Assembly: GCF_008084145.1 (NCBI RefSeq)
Contig: NZ_VSDO01000006.1
Span: forward strand, 281,190 to 345,189
DNA: 64,000 nucleotides
Origin: Paenibacillus faecis
GTDB lineage: Bacteria; Bacillota; Bacilli; Paenibacillales; Paenibacillaceae
Direction of reading: 5' to 3'
Below the pieces are notes generated by a model. That model did no database searches, was not told the DNA's origin, and saw only the letters and a list, made by a program, of their open reading frames with translations. Numbering within the stretch: position 1 is the first letter of the stretch; each line of letters begins with the position of its first letter. A program made the position numbers and the translations under genes. Below, in pieces: positions 25,802 to 34,345 of this stretch.

Positions 25802-26185
25802 TCATTCGTTTGCATTGGCTGGTTCAAGGTCCGCCGAGCTGCGAACCGAATTTTTGTAGATCTCTCCCCAGTCCCTCATTGCTGCAATGATCGGAGTCAG
25901 GGTCCGGCCGAAATTCGTTAAAGAATACTCCACCTTGGGCGGGACCTGATGATAGACCTCGCGATGCACGATACCGTCTTCCTCCAACTCCCTAAGCTGC
26001 AGGGTAAGCATGCGCTGAGTAATGGACGGGCAAATTTTGCGAAATTCATTAAATCGCTTCGGGCCGGACATCAAATGATACAGCAGCACACCCTTCCATT
26101 TGCCGCCGATCACGTCCAACGTGAATTCCACCGGGCAGCCTTCATCATTGGGGCAAAATCCGTATCCGCTCTTTCGGTCTCTCAT
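25802..26185 (-). CDS. HxlR-family transcriptional regulator
   Basis: A 127-residue winged-helix HxlR/YodB-type regulator: CPVEFTLDVIGGKWKGVLLYHL, then RFNEFRKICPSITQRMLTLQLRELEEDGI and YSLTNFGRTL. Two Cys in the N-terminal segment (GFCPNDEGCPVE) include the position used for redox or electrophile sensing in YodB/HypR-like members. The start at 26185 has AGGAG 11 nt upstream. It follows the zinc-type quinone reductase by 25 bp on the same strand; a 22-bp palindrome upstream of that gene is the probable operator. A quinone/aldehyde stress role is inferred. Confidence 0.92.
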   Translation of the reverse strand: MRDRKSGYGFCPNDEGCPVEFTLDVIGGKWKGVLLYHLMSGPKRFNEFRKICPSITQRMLTLQLRELEEDGIVHREVYHQVPPKVEYSLTNFGRTLTPIIAAMRDWGEIYKNSVRSSADLEPANANE

Positions 26186-26210
26186 GATTTCTTTCGCTCC
26201 TAAAACATAT

Positions 26211-27242
26211 TTAAAAACCTTCCAGAACCACCTTGCCGACGGTTCTGCCCGTTTCCAGCATGGCATGCGCTTTGCGAAGATTCGCGGCGTTAATCGGCGT
26301 CAGCGTTTCGTTCGTCGTCGTCCGAAGCACTCCATCGTCCACAAGCCGGGCGATCTCATTTAACAAGTTATGCTGTTCTATCATATCCGGGGTTTGATAC
26401 GTAGACCGGGTGAACATCAATTCCCAAACAAACGTAACGCTTTTGTTCTTTAACAAGGTCAGGTTCAATAATTCATCCGTTTCGACGATGGAACAAATCT
26501 TCCCTTGCGGTGCGATCGCTTCCGCCATATTCGACCAGTGTTTCTCGGTGCTGTTCAGGCAGAGAATATAGTCGACCTGCTCCCATCCCGCCGCCTTTAA
26601 CTGCGGAAGGAAGGCCTCAAAATGGTTAATGACATGGTCCGCGCCAAGTCCTGTTACCCAGTCTGCCGATTCGGGCCGGGAAGCGGTGCCGATGACCGTT
26701 AAACCGGAATATTTCGCCAACTGCGTCGCAATCGATCCGACACCGCCGGCGGCACCGATGATCAAAATCGTCTTCCCTTCATTATCGCCTTTGTTGCGGG
26801 AAATGCCAAGCCGGTCGTACAAACTTTCCCAAGCGGTGATCGACGTTAACGGCAATGCAGCAGCCTGGGCAAAATCCAGTTTGGACGGCTTCATGCCGAC
26901 AATCCGTTCATCCACCAGATGGAACTCACTGTTCCCTCCGGGCCGGGTAATGCTGCCGGCATAAAAGACTTCGTCACCCGGACGGAACAACGTCACTTCC
27001 GGACCGACCTGCTCCACCACGCCCGCGACATCCCAGCCCAAAATTTTGGGCTCGCTCTCCTCGCGGTTCTTCGGGGAACGCACCTTGTAGTCGACCGGGT
27101 TAACGGAGATCGCCCTTACCTTAACGAGCAAATCTCTCCCCGCCGGCACGGGCTTCTCCACTTCCACGTCCAACAGGCTTTCCGGATCCTCAATCGGCAA
27201 GTACTTATAAAGACCTACGGCTTTCATTGTCTCTTTCGTCAT
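26211..27242 (-). CDS. Zinc-type alcohol dehydrogenase-like NADPH:quinone reductase
   Basis: A 343-residue medium-chain dehydrogenase/reductase of the ZADH1/quinone reductase group. It has the GroES-like N-terminal domain (GWDVAGVVEQVGPEVTLFRPGDEVFY) and a Rossmann domain with IIGAAGGVGSIATQLAKY. The structural and catalytic zinc cysteines are absent, as usual for zeta-crystallin-like reductases. AGGAG is 9 nt before the ATG. It is probably first in an operon with HxlR, an arrangement known for quinone and aldehyde detoxification. Confidence 0.92.
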   Translation of the reverse strand: MTKETMKAVGLYKYLPIEDPESLLDVEVEKPVPAGRDLLVKVRAISVNPVDYKVRSPKNREESEPKILGWDVAGVVEQVGPEVTLFRPGDEVFYAGSITRPGGNSEFHLVDERIVGMKPSKLDFAQAAALPLTSITAWESLYDRLGISRNKGDNEGKTILIIGAAGGVGSIATQLAKYSGLTVIGTASRPESADWVTGLGADHVINHFEAFLPQLKAAGWEQVDYILCLNSTEKHWSNMAEAIAPQGKICSIVETDELLNLTLLKNKSVTFVWELMFTRSTYQTPDMIEQHNLLNEIARLVDDGVLRTTTNETLTPINAANLRKAHAMLETGRTVGKVVLEGF

Positions 27243-27336
27243 GTTTTTTCTCTCCTTTGCGTTTACAGCAGTTTTTGTTGTTATCGGCAGTATAATCTAT
27301 AGGTTCGCAAGTGAACAGTACGCACATTTATGTGAT

Positions 27337-27358
27337 ATAGTATCAATTTGTATACTAT
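27337..27358. promoter_or_regulatory. Candidate HxlR operator
   Basis: Perfect inverted repeat ATAGTAT-N8-ATACTAT, about 95 bp upstream of the quinone reductase start. Spacing and half-site are reasonable for an HxlR-type winged-helix dimer. The related arm pair GTTC/GAAC at 27304-27315 lies closer to the start. Binding is inferred. Confidence 0.5.
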
Positions 27359-27559
27359 TGGCGGCGGACAAGCCAAAAAATCCGACCCTCCTTTATTGAG
27401 GAAGTCGAATTTTTATGTCGGGGTCATTCTTCGTTTAAACGCAGTGAATATTGATGGGGAGCCCAAGGCAACCCCTGAAACCTGAGGACACGATCGCTGA
27501 CCAATTTCCAGATACGATACGTGATATGCCGAATCCTTCGCCCTAAATCATAACCACAG

Positions 27560-27758
27560 AATAAGGGCCATTTGCGGCGTTATTTTGTCGAATTCGTCCC
27601 TTCGGTGGGAAATAGCGGTCTTTTGAGGCCTTATTTTAGGCAAAAGCGGGCTGAAACCTGATTTTTGGACTCGCATCAGTGAAATAAGATCCTTTTTGGC
27701 CGCTATTTTTCCCGAAAAGGCAAATTGGCTCGAAATAACGGCCCAAAACGCCGCTATT
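27560..27758 (+). repeat. AATAA...TTATT palindrome array (four units)
   Basis: Four imperfect palindromes AATA(A/G)-N15-(T)TATT with GC-rich interiors, centred near 27572, 27623, 27695 and 27746 (spacing 51, 72, 51). They lie in the 722-bp gap between the quinone reductase and the carbonic anhydrase. An open frame crosses the array, but its sequence follows the repeats and there is no ribosome binding site, so no gene is called. Confidence 0.7.
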
Positions 27759-27820
27759 ATAACAGGCAGCAAGAAAGATTGCGGATAGGCAGCACCATAA
27801 TAGTTTAATGCAACGCTAGT

Positions 27821-27880
27821 GCAAATCTGCAGGAATTTGCTTGAACACTCTTATGATAACGAACCCATCAGCTGGTTTTT
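27821..27880 (+). repeat. Single CTGCA unit plus shared composite block
   Basis: GCAAATCTGCAGGAATTTGC matches unit 2 of the array at 16995. The following CTTGAACACTC... CCCATCAGCTGG matches 17305-17340. This is a truncated copy of the composite repeat, followed by a GCCCG/CGGGC hairpin. Confidence 0.6.
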
Positions 27881-27929
27881 TATTTCGCCCGCTTCTCGGG
27901 CTCAAAGCGCTAAAACCCCAAAGAAAAAA

Positions 27930-27948
27930 GATGCACATCACGTGCATC
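27930..27948 (-). terminator. Terminator of carbonic anhydrase gene
   Basis: GATGCAC-N5-GTGCATC, followed on the minus strand by TTTTTTCTTT, 18 bp past the stop. Confidence 0.8.
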
Positions 27949-27965
27949 CTTCCCCAAGGCTTGAT

Positions 27966-28700
27966 TTACGATTTTATGAAAACGGTCCGGCCGTTGAGTT
28001 CCTGAAGGTTGCGGTGATTGTCGTCGTAGTATTGATAGAACTCATCCAGTTGCTTCTGGGATAGTTCCACCGGCTGTTTCAGGATATACCATTCCACATT
28101 TTCGGTTAAAGGCGGCGTCGTTAAAGACCCCAAATAATGATAGTACCCCAGGTTGGCGGGGAGTAATTTTTGAATGTCCAATTTATCGATCTTTATCCCC
28201 TTTTCCCCACTCGCATTGGACTTGGCCGCATCCAAAATTTGTTGAAACGCTGTGTTCGCCTTCCCAGCCTTAAACATCACTCCGATCACCGCTTTTCGGC
28301 CGTCTTGCGCTTCATGGACGAAGTGACCTTCCAGCGGAAAGTGTTTGCCGTTGATCGTATGCTCGCTTACGGCATGAAAATGAACTTGCTTAAGGGAGAA
28401 CGTGCGATCATCGATTTCCGCGGTACCGCGCAAGCCAACTTGGATGCTGTGTCCGTCATCAACGACCGAAGTTCCTACCTTATCATACTTCAACGTCAAA
28501 TCGGAACCTTTATACTTAACGGCTTGGGACGTAACAATATTGATTGGAGATTGCATCTTGCCTGACACAAATTCCCATTCGTCCTGATGATCATACGAGA
28601 AATGGGTTGGTTCCGTTACATTTGTTGCCGCATAACTTGACGAAAAACCCGCCAGCAATAAAAAGGCCGTTAATCCTAATACGATATAATTCTTCTTCAT
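27966..28700 (-). CDS. Secreted alpha-class carbonic anhydrase
   Basis: A 244-residue alpha-carbonic anhydrase with a signal peptide (MKKNYIVLGLTAFLLLAGF, cleavage after SSYA). The zinc histidines are in KQVHFHAVSEH and EGHFVHEA; the YHYLGSLTTPPLTENVEW segment is the family signature, with the Thr that orients the zinc-bound water. It catalyses CO2 hydration outside the membrane. GAGG is 7 nt before the ATG at 28700. It is a single gene with its own terminator. The length fits bacterial alpha-CAs. Confidence 0.95.
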   Translation of the reverse strand: MKKNYIVLGLTAFLLLAGFSSSYAATNVTEPTHFSYDHQDEWEFVSGKMQSPINIVTSQAVKYKGSDLTLKYDKVGTSVVDDGHSIQVGLRGTAEIDDRTFSLKQVHFHAVSEHTINGKHFPLEGHFVHEAQDGRKAVIGVMFKAGKANTAFQQILDAAKSNASGEKGIKIDKLDIQKLLPANLGYYHYLGSLTTPPLTENVEWYILKQPVELSQKQLDEFYQYYDDNHRNLQELNGRTVFIKS

Positions 28701-28925
28701 CCTACATCCTCTTTCAAATAAAATATCAGGGGTCGACACCATAAATTACAGGAATTTCCTGCTGATCATTATACTCCTTCCATTTATACATGCAATGAAT
28801 CTTACAAACTAAATTCGCAAGAAGCTGGGTAGTTCTTAAGGAATACGGCGTTCCGTTGCATTACTCCCCTAGCCTTTGCGATAATGGATACAATCTTAAT
28901 TGTGATAAAAAGAGGAGGAATCACC

Positions 28926-29897
28926 ATGAACTATCGTCATCTCGGCAGCAGCGGGCTGCAAGTCTCGGCACTGGGCCTGGGTACGAATGCGTTCGGCAAA
29001 CGCGCCGACGAACCCACCTCCATTCGAATTGTCCATTACGCACTGGACAGCGGGATTAATTTCATCGATACGGCCAACATCTACGCGGGAACGGAATCCG
29101 AGCGAATCATCGGACTAGCGCTTAAAGGTAGAAGACAACAGGCTGTTCTTGCGACCAAAGCCGGACTTCCCACCGGCCAAGGCCCCAACCAAAGGGGCTC
29201 CTCCCGTTATCACCTGCAGCAGGAGTTGGAAGGAAGTCTTCGCCGGCTGAGGACCGATTATGTCGACCTTTACCAGATACATACCTTCGATCCGTTCACA
29301 CCGTTGGAGGAAACCCTTCGTGCTCTGGACGATATGATTACCTCGGGTAAAGTCCGCTACATCGGGGCATCCAATTATGCAGCCTGGGAACTGATGAAGG
29401 CGCTAAGTGTCAGCGAGCAGCTGCGGTTATCGAAATACATTTCCCTCCAATGCAGCTATTCCCTCGCCGACCGTACCCCGGAAAAAGAATGGGTTCCCCT
29501 TTGTTTGGACCAAGGAATCGGCATCATTCCTTATTTCCCTTTGGCAGGAGGAATTTTGACCGGTAAGTACGCTGCGGATCGGGCGCCTGCCGGATCAAGA
29601 GCGGATACAGACCCCAATTTTGCGAGATTTCTAACGGATGAACGAATCCAACTCGGCAACGAAATCGGAAAGATCGCTAAAGAAGTAGAGATCAGCCCGA
29701 CCGCTTTGTCTTTAGCCTGGTTGATGAACCGCCCGGCAGTATCCACCGTGATTGTCGGAGCCACCCGGGTGGAACAATTGCAGGACAGCCTGCAAAGCGT
29801 GTCCATTCCTTATGATACGGATTTGGAGCGCAAGCTGAATGATATAAGCAGCCGATTCGTCCACAGCGAACCGTTTGCCGAATATAGATTGAAATAG
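28926..29897 (+). CDS. Aldo/keto reductase
   Basis: A 323-residue NADPH-dependent TIM-barrel aldo/keto reductase of the YajO/IolS-like type. The tetrad is visible: Asp in FIDTANIYAG with Tyr, Lys in VLATKAGLP, and His in DLYQIHTFDP. The NADP-binding tail is VSTVIVGATRVEQLQDSL. GGAGG is 7 nt before the ATG at 28926. It is monocistronic with convergent neighbours. Substrate unknown (general aldehyde or ketone reduction). Confidence 0.93.
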   Translation: MNYRHLGSSGLQVSALGLGTNAFGKRADEPTSIRIVHYALDSGINFIDTANIYAGTESERIIGLALKGRRQQAVLATKAGLPTGQGPNQRGSSRYHLQQELEGSLRRLRTDYVDLYQIHTFDPFTPLEETLRALDDMITSGKVRYIGASNYAAWELMKALSVSEQLRLSKYISLQCSYSLADRTPEKEWVPLCLDQGIGIIPYFPLAGGILTGKYAADRAPAGSRADTDPNFARFLTDERIQLGNEIGKIAKEVEISPTALSLAWLMNRPAVSTVIVGATRVEQLQDSLQSVSIPYDTDLERKLNDISSRFVHSEPFAEYRLK

Positions 29898-29908
29898 TAT
29901 CGGAACTC

Positions 29909-30862
29909 CTATCCAAGCTCGTCCAAAGATCGGTGTGCCTCCCGGGATTTCGCTTTATAACGCTTGAACCCGAACGGATGGATCGATCGGTCGGATAAGA
30001 GCAAGCCTGCCAGCGTAAGGATCATCCCTAAAGCCGTGATCACCGATATCGGCTCATGCAGAATGGAAAATGACGCAATCACGGTTACCGCCGGCACCAG
30101 AAAAATGTAGGTGCTCGTGCGCACTGCCCCAAGTACGCCGACGCTCCAGTTCCAGGTAACAAAACACAGTGCCGAAGCTCCCAAGCCGAGAAACAACAGG
30201 TTAAATAGCTGGGTACTGTCTTGAAACCTCGAAAGGCCGAGATGAAATCCGGGCGAGAAGCACACCGGCAGCATGAAAACCAACCCGTAAAAAAAGACCC
30301 GGCGTGTACAGCCAATGGCCGGAATACCCAACGAGCTGATTTTGCGCATCAGAATCGAGTATATCCCCCAAATGACGCTGGAAAGAAAGGCCAGTACATC
30401 ACCCAACGGATTGAGCGCCAATTGGCTGGCTCCGTTAAAGGAGATCATCACAATTCCCGCCATAGCCACCGCAAAACCGGCCAAAAAGCGTAGATGCAGC
30501 GACTTCTCCCCCAACAGAAAATGGGCTAGAACGGCCGTAATTAACGGCGCTGCGGACACGATGATGCCGACATTGGAAGCCAACGTGTAAGTTAATGCGA
30601 TATTTTCCAGTAGGAAATAGAGGGTAACCCCGGTGAGCCCGGCTGCCGCGAAAAGCAGCTCCTCCCGGATCGGCCTCAATGAGATCACCTTCGGGTAAAT
30701 CGCCCAGAGGACGGCATACCCGATCAAAAAGCGAAACAGCAGGATTTCCTGCGGCAAAAAATCCCCCAGCATCAGCTTGGTCGAAATAAATGTAGTGCCC
30801 CATATCAAAATGGTCAAAAGAGCGGCCGTATGCGCGGTTGTGGTACGACGCCGGCCGCTCAT
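29909..30862 (-). CDS. DMT-superfamily (EamA) transporter
   Basis: A 317-residue transporter with ten hydrophobic helices in two EamA repeats (about 10-140 and 155-290). It has the family marks ILIWGTTFISTKLMLGDFLPQEILLFRF and AGLTGVTLYFLLENIALTYT. Members export amino acids, metabolites or drugs. Its ATG overlaps the stop of the AraC gene by 4 bp, so the pair is co-transcribed; the regulator likely controls the exporter in response to its substrate. The substrate cannot be read from sequence. Confidence 0.93.
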   Translation of the reverse strand: MSGRRRTTTAHTAALLTILIWGTTFISTKLMLGDFLPQEILLFRFLIGYAVLWAIYPKVISLRPIREELLFAAAGLTGVTLYFLLENIALTYTLASNVGIIVSAAPLITAVLAHFLLGEKSLHLRFLAGFAVAMAGIVMISFNGASQLALNPLGDVLAFLSSVIWGIYSILMRKISSLGIPAIGCTRRVFFYGLVFMLPVCFSPGFHLGLSRFQDSTQLFNLLFLGLGASALCFVTWNWSVGVLGAVRTSTYIFLVPAVTVIASFSILHEPISVITALGMILTLAGLLLSDRSIHPFGFKRYKAKSREAHRSLDELG

Positions 30863-31713
30863 ACGTTATCCTTCCGCTTTAAAGGGACAGATGCGGCTTC
30901 CTCACGGAAGATTTTCATATATTGGCCGGGAGTTAGACCTATATACCGTTTGAAAAAGTGAGTCAAATGGCTCTGGTCGCTGAATCCGGTCTTCAAGGCG
31001 GCTAACGAGGGAGCGATCCCTTGTTCCAGGAGTTTCTTGGCGGCGCCGATTCGAATCGTCTCCAGGTAGTTGTACGGCGATATTCCCTGATCACGGGTAA
31101 ATGAACGAATAAAATGATATTTGCTAAGCCCGGCAAGGCCGCAAAGCTTATCCAGTGTTATTTTCTCCGGGTAATGGCTCTCCATATATTCGCACACCCT
31201 GCGAAATTCGGCCGTCCTCCCGCTGCGCGCAGGCTCTGCCCGAACCTCCGAATACTCCTGGACGATCTGTCCCATTAATACAAAGAACAATTCCTCCTTG
31301 ATGAAATCCGTTTCGCCCTCACTGATTAGTTGGTGCAGTTCCTTAAGCAAAGGAGCCAACTCGGTTCCGCGCAGCACAGGTCCGGCAAACACCGGCGTCT
31401 CCTCCCTTCCCGATATATCGAGGGACAGTTCCCGCATGCGGTCAACCTTTATATTGATGCAGCGATAGTCAAGCACATCCCCATCAACCTGCATACAGGT
31501 GTGGACATCCTTCGGATTAAACATAATCATATCTCCGGGATGGATAATATACTCCCGTTGGTTACATTCCAGGTAACGCTGTCCTTTCTCTATAATCCCA
31601 AAGACGTAATAGTCATGAAAATGATGCGGAAACTTCTGCATGATCCCCTCAAACCGGTAGGCTTCCACGTTCAATTCAGCGTCGTAACAGACCGTTCGGA
31701 TCTCCTTCGTCAT
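30859..31713 (-). CDS. AraC-family regulator of the EamA exporter
   Basis: A 284-residue AraC regulator with an N-terminal cupin sensor (HHFHDYYVFGIIEKG, then YIIHPGDMIMFNPKDVHTC) and a C-terminal double HTH (LDKLCGLAGLSKYHFIRSFTRDQGISPYNYL and SLAALKTGFSDQSHLTHFFKRYIGLTPGQYM). GGAGG is 7 nt before the ATG at 31713; the codon before it is also ATG, so one residue more is possible. In this subfamily (YobQ/YdeC-like) the next gene is often an amino-acid exporter, consistent with the overlapping EamA gene. Confidence 0.92.
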   Translation of the reverse strand: MTKEIRTVCYDAELNVEAYRFEGIMQKFPHHFHDYYVFGIIEKGQRYLECNQREYIIHPGDMIMFNPKDVHTCMQVDGDVLDYRCINIKVDRMRELSLDISGREETPVFAGPVLRGTELAPLLKELHQLISEGETDFIKEELFFVLMGQIVQEYSEVRAEPARSGRTAEFRRVCEYMESHYPEKITLDKLCGLAGLSKYHFIRSFTRDQGISPYNYLETIRIGAAKKLLEQGIAPSLAALKTGFSDQSHLTHFFKRYIGLTPGQYMKIFREEAASVPLKRKDNV

Positions 31714-31945
31714 CATGTAACCTCCTCGTATGTACTCCACCTTATCCACTATACCAGAAAGTTTTTATCCCCTATTGTAAAATGTTGCTCTCGCATTAAC
31801 CCCAATCTCCGATTGCCCCCATGCATCATTAATGTTATTTCAGTCCTGATTCGCCCCGAGTTTTTTCTTGTTCTGATTTCCTCCCCATTTCCATATATTT
31901 ATCAGCGAATGGCCGGCCGACCTTTCATAGTGTTCCGTTCAAAAG

Positions 31946-31959
31946 TTAAAGCGCTTTAA
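31946..31959 (+). promoter_or_regulatory. cre-like/LacI-type palindrome
   Basis: TTAAAGCGCTTTAA, a perfect 14-bp palindrome 23 bp before the metallophosphoesterase start. It differs from the CcpA cre consensus (TGNAANCGNTNNCA) at the outer G/C pair only, so catabolite or LacI-type control is plausible. Confidence 0.45.
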
Positions 31960-31982
31960 ATATCTAACGAGGGGAGATTGGC

Positions 31983-34265
31983 ATGTTGACCTACTCAATT
32001 CATCGAAAAACCGGTGCCCGCCTATTATGCGCTCTGTTGGCCGCCTTGATGATCATCGTTTCGAGCCAAGGCGTTTCCCGGGCGGCTGAAACAGAAACCG
32101 CACTGGCGGAGGCGCTGCTTTCGGAATGGATTTTTTCAGGTGAAGATCAGGATGGCGTTTTTCCGGCAACAGGCGGCATCTATCAAGAATCCTCCAGCTT
32201 CCGGAATGTGGGCGGATATTTCGAGTATTATGACAGCGACCAGCACTCGATAAGCTATCAAGGTTGGGACAACGGCAAAAACAAAAAATACTGGCTCGTC
32301 AGTCTTTCGACTAAAGGTTACCGGGATATCGCCCTTTCCTCCCAGCAAACTTCATCGGGTACGGGACCGCGGGATTTCAAGGTTCAGTACAGCACCGATA
32401 ACAAGAACTGGACGGATGTGCCGGGGTTGTCTTTAAAGATGACGCAATCCAGCTTTAACTGCCCCGGGGGTTCCTGCAAACTGGCAAACGCCCCGCTGCC
32501 GGCGGGCGCCGAGAATCAAGATAACCTATATATCCGTTGGATCGTGAATTCGAATACGAATACCAAAGGGAGCCAAGGTATCGGGGATACCGGTTCCAGC
32601 CTGATTAAGGATATCCGCGTAACTGGCACGGCAACGGGAACGCAGGAACCGCAAACGGAGCCCAAGCTGATCACCATGACGCTGTTTGGAGACACGAAAA
32701 CGACCCGTCAATTCGCATGGTATACGGATGTACCGTCGCCTTCCGCCCTGCAAGTGGTCGAAGCGGCCAAAGCAACCGGGAGCGATTTCCCCGAGAATGA
32801 CGCCTTAACCTTTCAAGGAACGACCGAAGAAATTACCACTTACGTGACGAAGGCGGACCGGAAGGCCAATAAGAAAAAGAAGTTTTACAGCCACAAAGTC
32901 ACGGCAAGCGGATTAACTCCTGGGACGACATATCGATATCGCGTCGGCAGCGGAGCCGCGAACAGTTGGAGCCGGACCGGCAGTTTTACGACCGATACGG
33001 CCCAGGCCGAACCCTTCCGCTTCATCGCTGGCGCGGATTCGCAAGCCTCCAGCAAGGCGGATTTCGAACCTTGGGCCGACACGTTCCGAAAAGCGGTGCA
33101 AACGGTCGGCGATCCCAAATTCATCATCAATGCGGGAGATCTCGTGGATAACGGGGACCTGGAAGAACAGTGGCAATGGATGCTGGGGCTTCCCCAGGAA
33201 CAGCTTTTGAATGTTCCGATCGTGCCCGTCCTCGGCGGACATGAAGTTCAGGACTATGACGGCGACGAAACGACGCCGAATTCGAACTTTTACTACCATT
33301 TCAATCTGCCGAAACAAGTTGTGGCCGATACGCATGACGGCTCCGTGTATTCTTTTGAATACGGCAACGCCCTCTTTCTGATTTTCAACACGCAATATGC
33401 CGGAGAGTTGTCGAGCGGCGGCGGAATTAAGGAGCAAGACCCGCAGTTCCAGGACCAGGTCGAATGGATGAAATATATCGTGGCCAAAAGCGATGCCAAA
33501 TGGAAGTTCGTAGCCCTTCATAAAGGCCCCTATTCCGCCGGGGACAATGCGGGAGAATGGGAGGATGACCGCGTTCAATTTTACAAAAAAGTCCTCGTCC
33601 CGGCCTTGGACCAAATGGGCGTCGACCTCGTTTTCGAAGCCCACGATCACATGTATATGAGATCGTACCAAATGCTGAACGACAAGGTGGTCCCTCCCGC
33701 CCAGACTACGTTCGACACGCAAGGAAACGCCGTTAACCCCAAGGGCACGGTCTATCTGATGTCGAACGCCTTCGGGGACAAATTTTATACCAAGTATCCG
33801 GGGTACGATGATTATTTTGCCGCGATCAATACCCAGCCTTTCAAAAAGATGTTTACCGAGGTTTCCGTTTCCGAAGAGGTTCTGAAGATCAAGGCTTATA
33901 CCGCCGCCAAGAAGGATGAATCCTCCGGTAATAACGGTGTCAAGAAATACGACGAGTACGGGATCAAGCGGACGGACCGCAAACCGGACCCTGTCGGCGA
34001 CCCCAAAATCCGGTTGAACGCCGGGAAAGCCACCCTTTCCTGGAAGCTTCCCGCGTCCGGCGCCGAACCCGTGAAAGGCTTCCGAATCTATGAAGCAAAC
34101 GGAAAGATCAAACCTTACTGGAACGCGTATGTAAGCGTCGAGTCAGGCAAGACAGATTACAGCTTGACCGTCAGCAATATCAAAGCCGCGGAGAACTACC
34201 GATTTGTAATTCGCGCGGCAGGCAGCCGGTTGAACTCCGATCCGGTGGAACTCCATCTCGAATAA
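31983..34265 (+). CDS. Secreted purple-acid-phosphatase-like metallophosphoesterase
   Basis: A 760-residue exported enzyme. Signal peptide 1 to about 37 (SQGVSRAAE). About 45-215 is a beta-rich domain of unknown type; 225-335 is a purple-acid-phosphatase N-terminal (Fn3-like) domain with RYRVGSG; 345-620 is the metallophosphoesterase domain; 660-760 is a C-terminal Fn3-like domain. Metal motifs are AGADSQ, NAGDLVDNGD, the His in ALHKGPY and EAHDHMYMR. The GNHE motif reads GGHE (Gly419), so the metal-bridging Asn is missing. A GGGGAG site precedes the ATG and a cre-like palindrome lies upstream. Phosphate-ester hydrolysis is the family role, with reduced certainty given Gly419. Confidence 0.9.
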   Translation: MLTYSIHRKTGARLLCALLAALMIIVSSQGVSRAAETETALAEALLSEWIFSGEDQDGVFPATGGIYQESSSFRNVGGYFEYYDSDQHSISYQGWDNGKNKKYWLVSLSTKGYRDIALSSQQTSSGTGPRDFKVQYSTDNKNWTDVPGLSLKMTQSSFNCPGGSCKLANAPLPAGAENQDNLYIRWIVNSNTNTKGSQGIGDTGSSLIKDIRVTGTATGTQEPQTEPKLITMTLFGDTKTTRQFAWYTDVPSPSALQVVEAAKATGSDFPENDALTFQGTTEEITTYVTKADRKANKKKKFYSHKVTASGLTPGTTYRYRVGSGAANSWSRTGSFTTDTAQAEPFRFIAGADSQASSKADFEPWADTFRKAVQTVGDPKFIINAGDLVDNGDLEEQWQWMLGLPQEQLLNVPIVPVLGGHEVQDYDGDETTPNSNFYYHFNLPKQVVADTHDGSVYSFEYGNALFLIFNTQYAGELSSGGGIKEQDPQFQDQVEWMKYIVAKSDAKWKFVALHKGPYSAGDNAGEWEDDRVQFYKKVLVPALDQMGVDLVFEAHDHMYMRSYQMLNDKVVPPAQTTFDTQGNAVNPKGTVYLMSNAFGDKFYTKYPGYDDYFAAINTQPFKKMFTEVSVSEEVLKIKAYTAAKKDESSGNNGVKKYDEYGIKRTDRKPDPVGDPKIRLNAGKATLSWKLPASGAEPVKGFRIYEANGKIKPYWNAYVSVESGKTDYSLTVSNIKAAENYRFVIRAAGSRLNSDPVELHLE

Positions 34266-34281
34266 AATAACCCGTTTAAAA

Positions 34282-34311
34282 AAGAGCTCGGGATATGGTC
34301 CCCGAGCTCTT
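34282..34311. terminator. Bidirectional terminator
   Basis: AAGAGCTCGGG / CCCGAGCTCTT stem with an 8-nt loop between the convergent phosphoesterase and oxidase genes; T6 follows on the minus strand. Confidence 0.8.
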
Positions 34312-34345
34312 CCCGTTTATATTAGGGCAAAGCCTCTCCGTTATT

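Noticed and set aside
27548..27772. 74-codon minus-strand open frame over the AATAA array
   Set aside because: Spans the palindromes, lacks a ribosome binding site and shows no domain.
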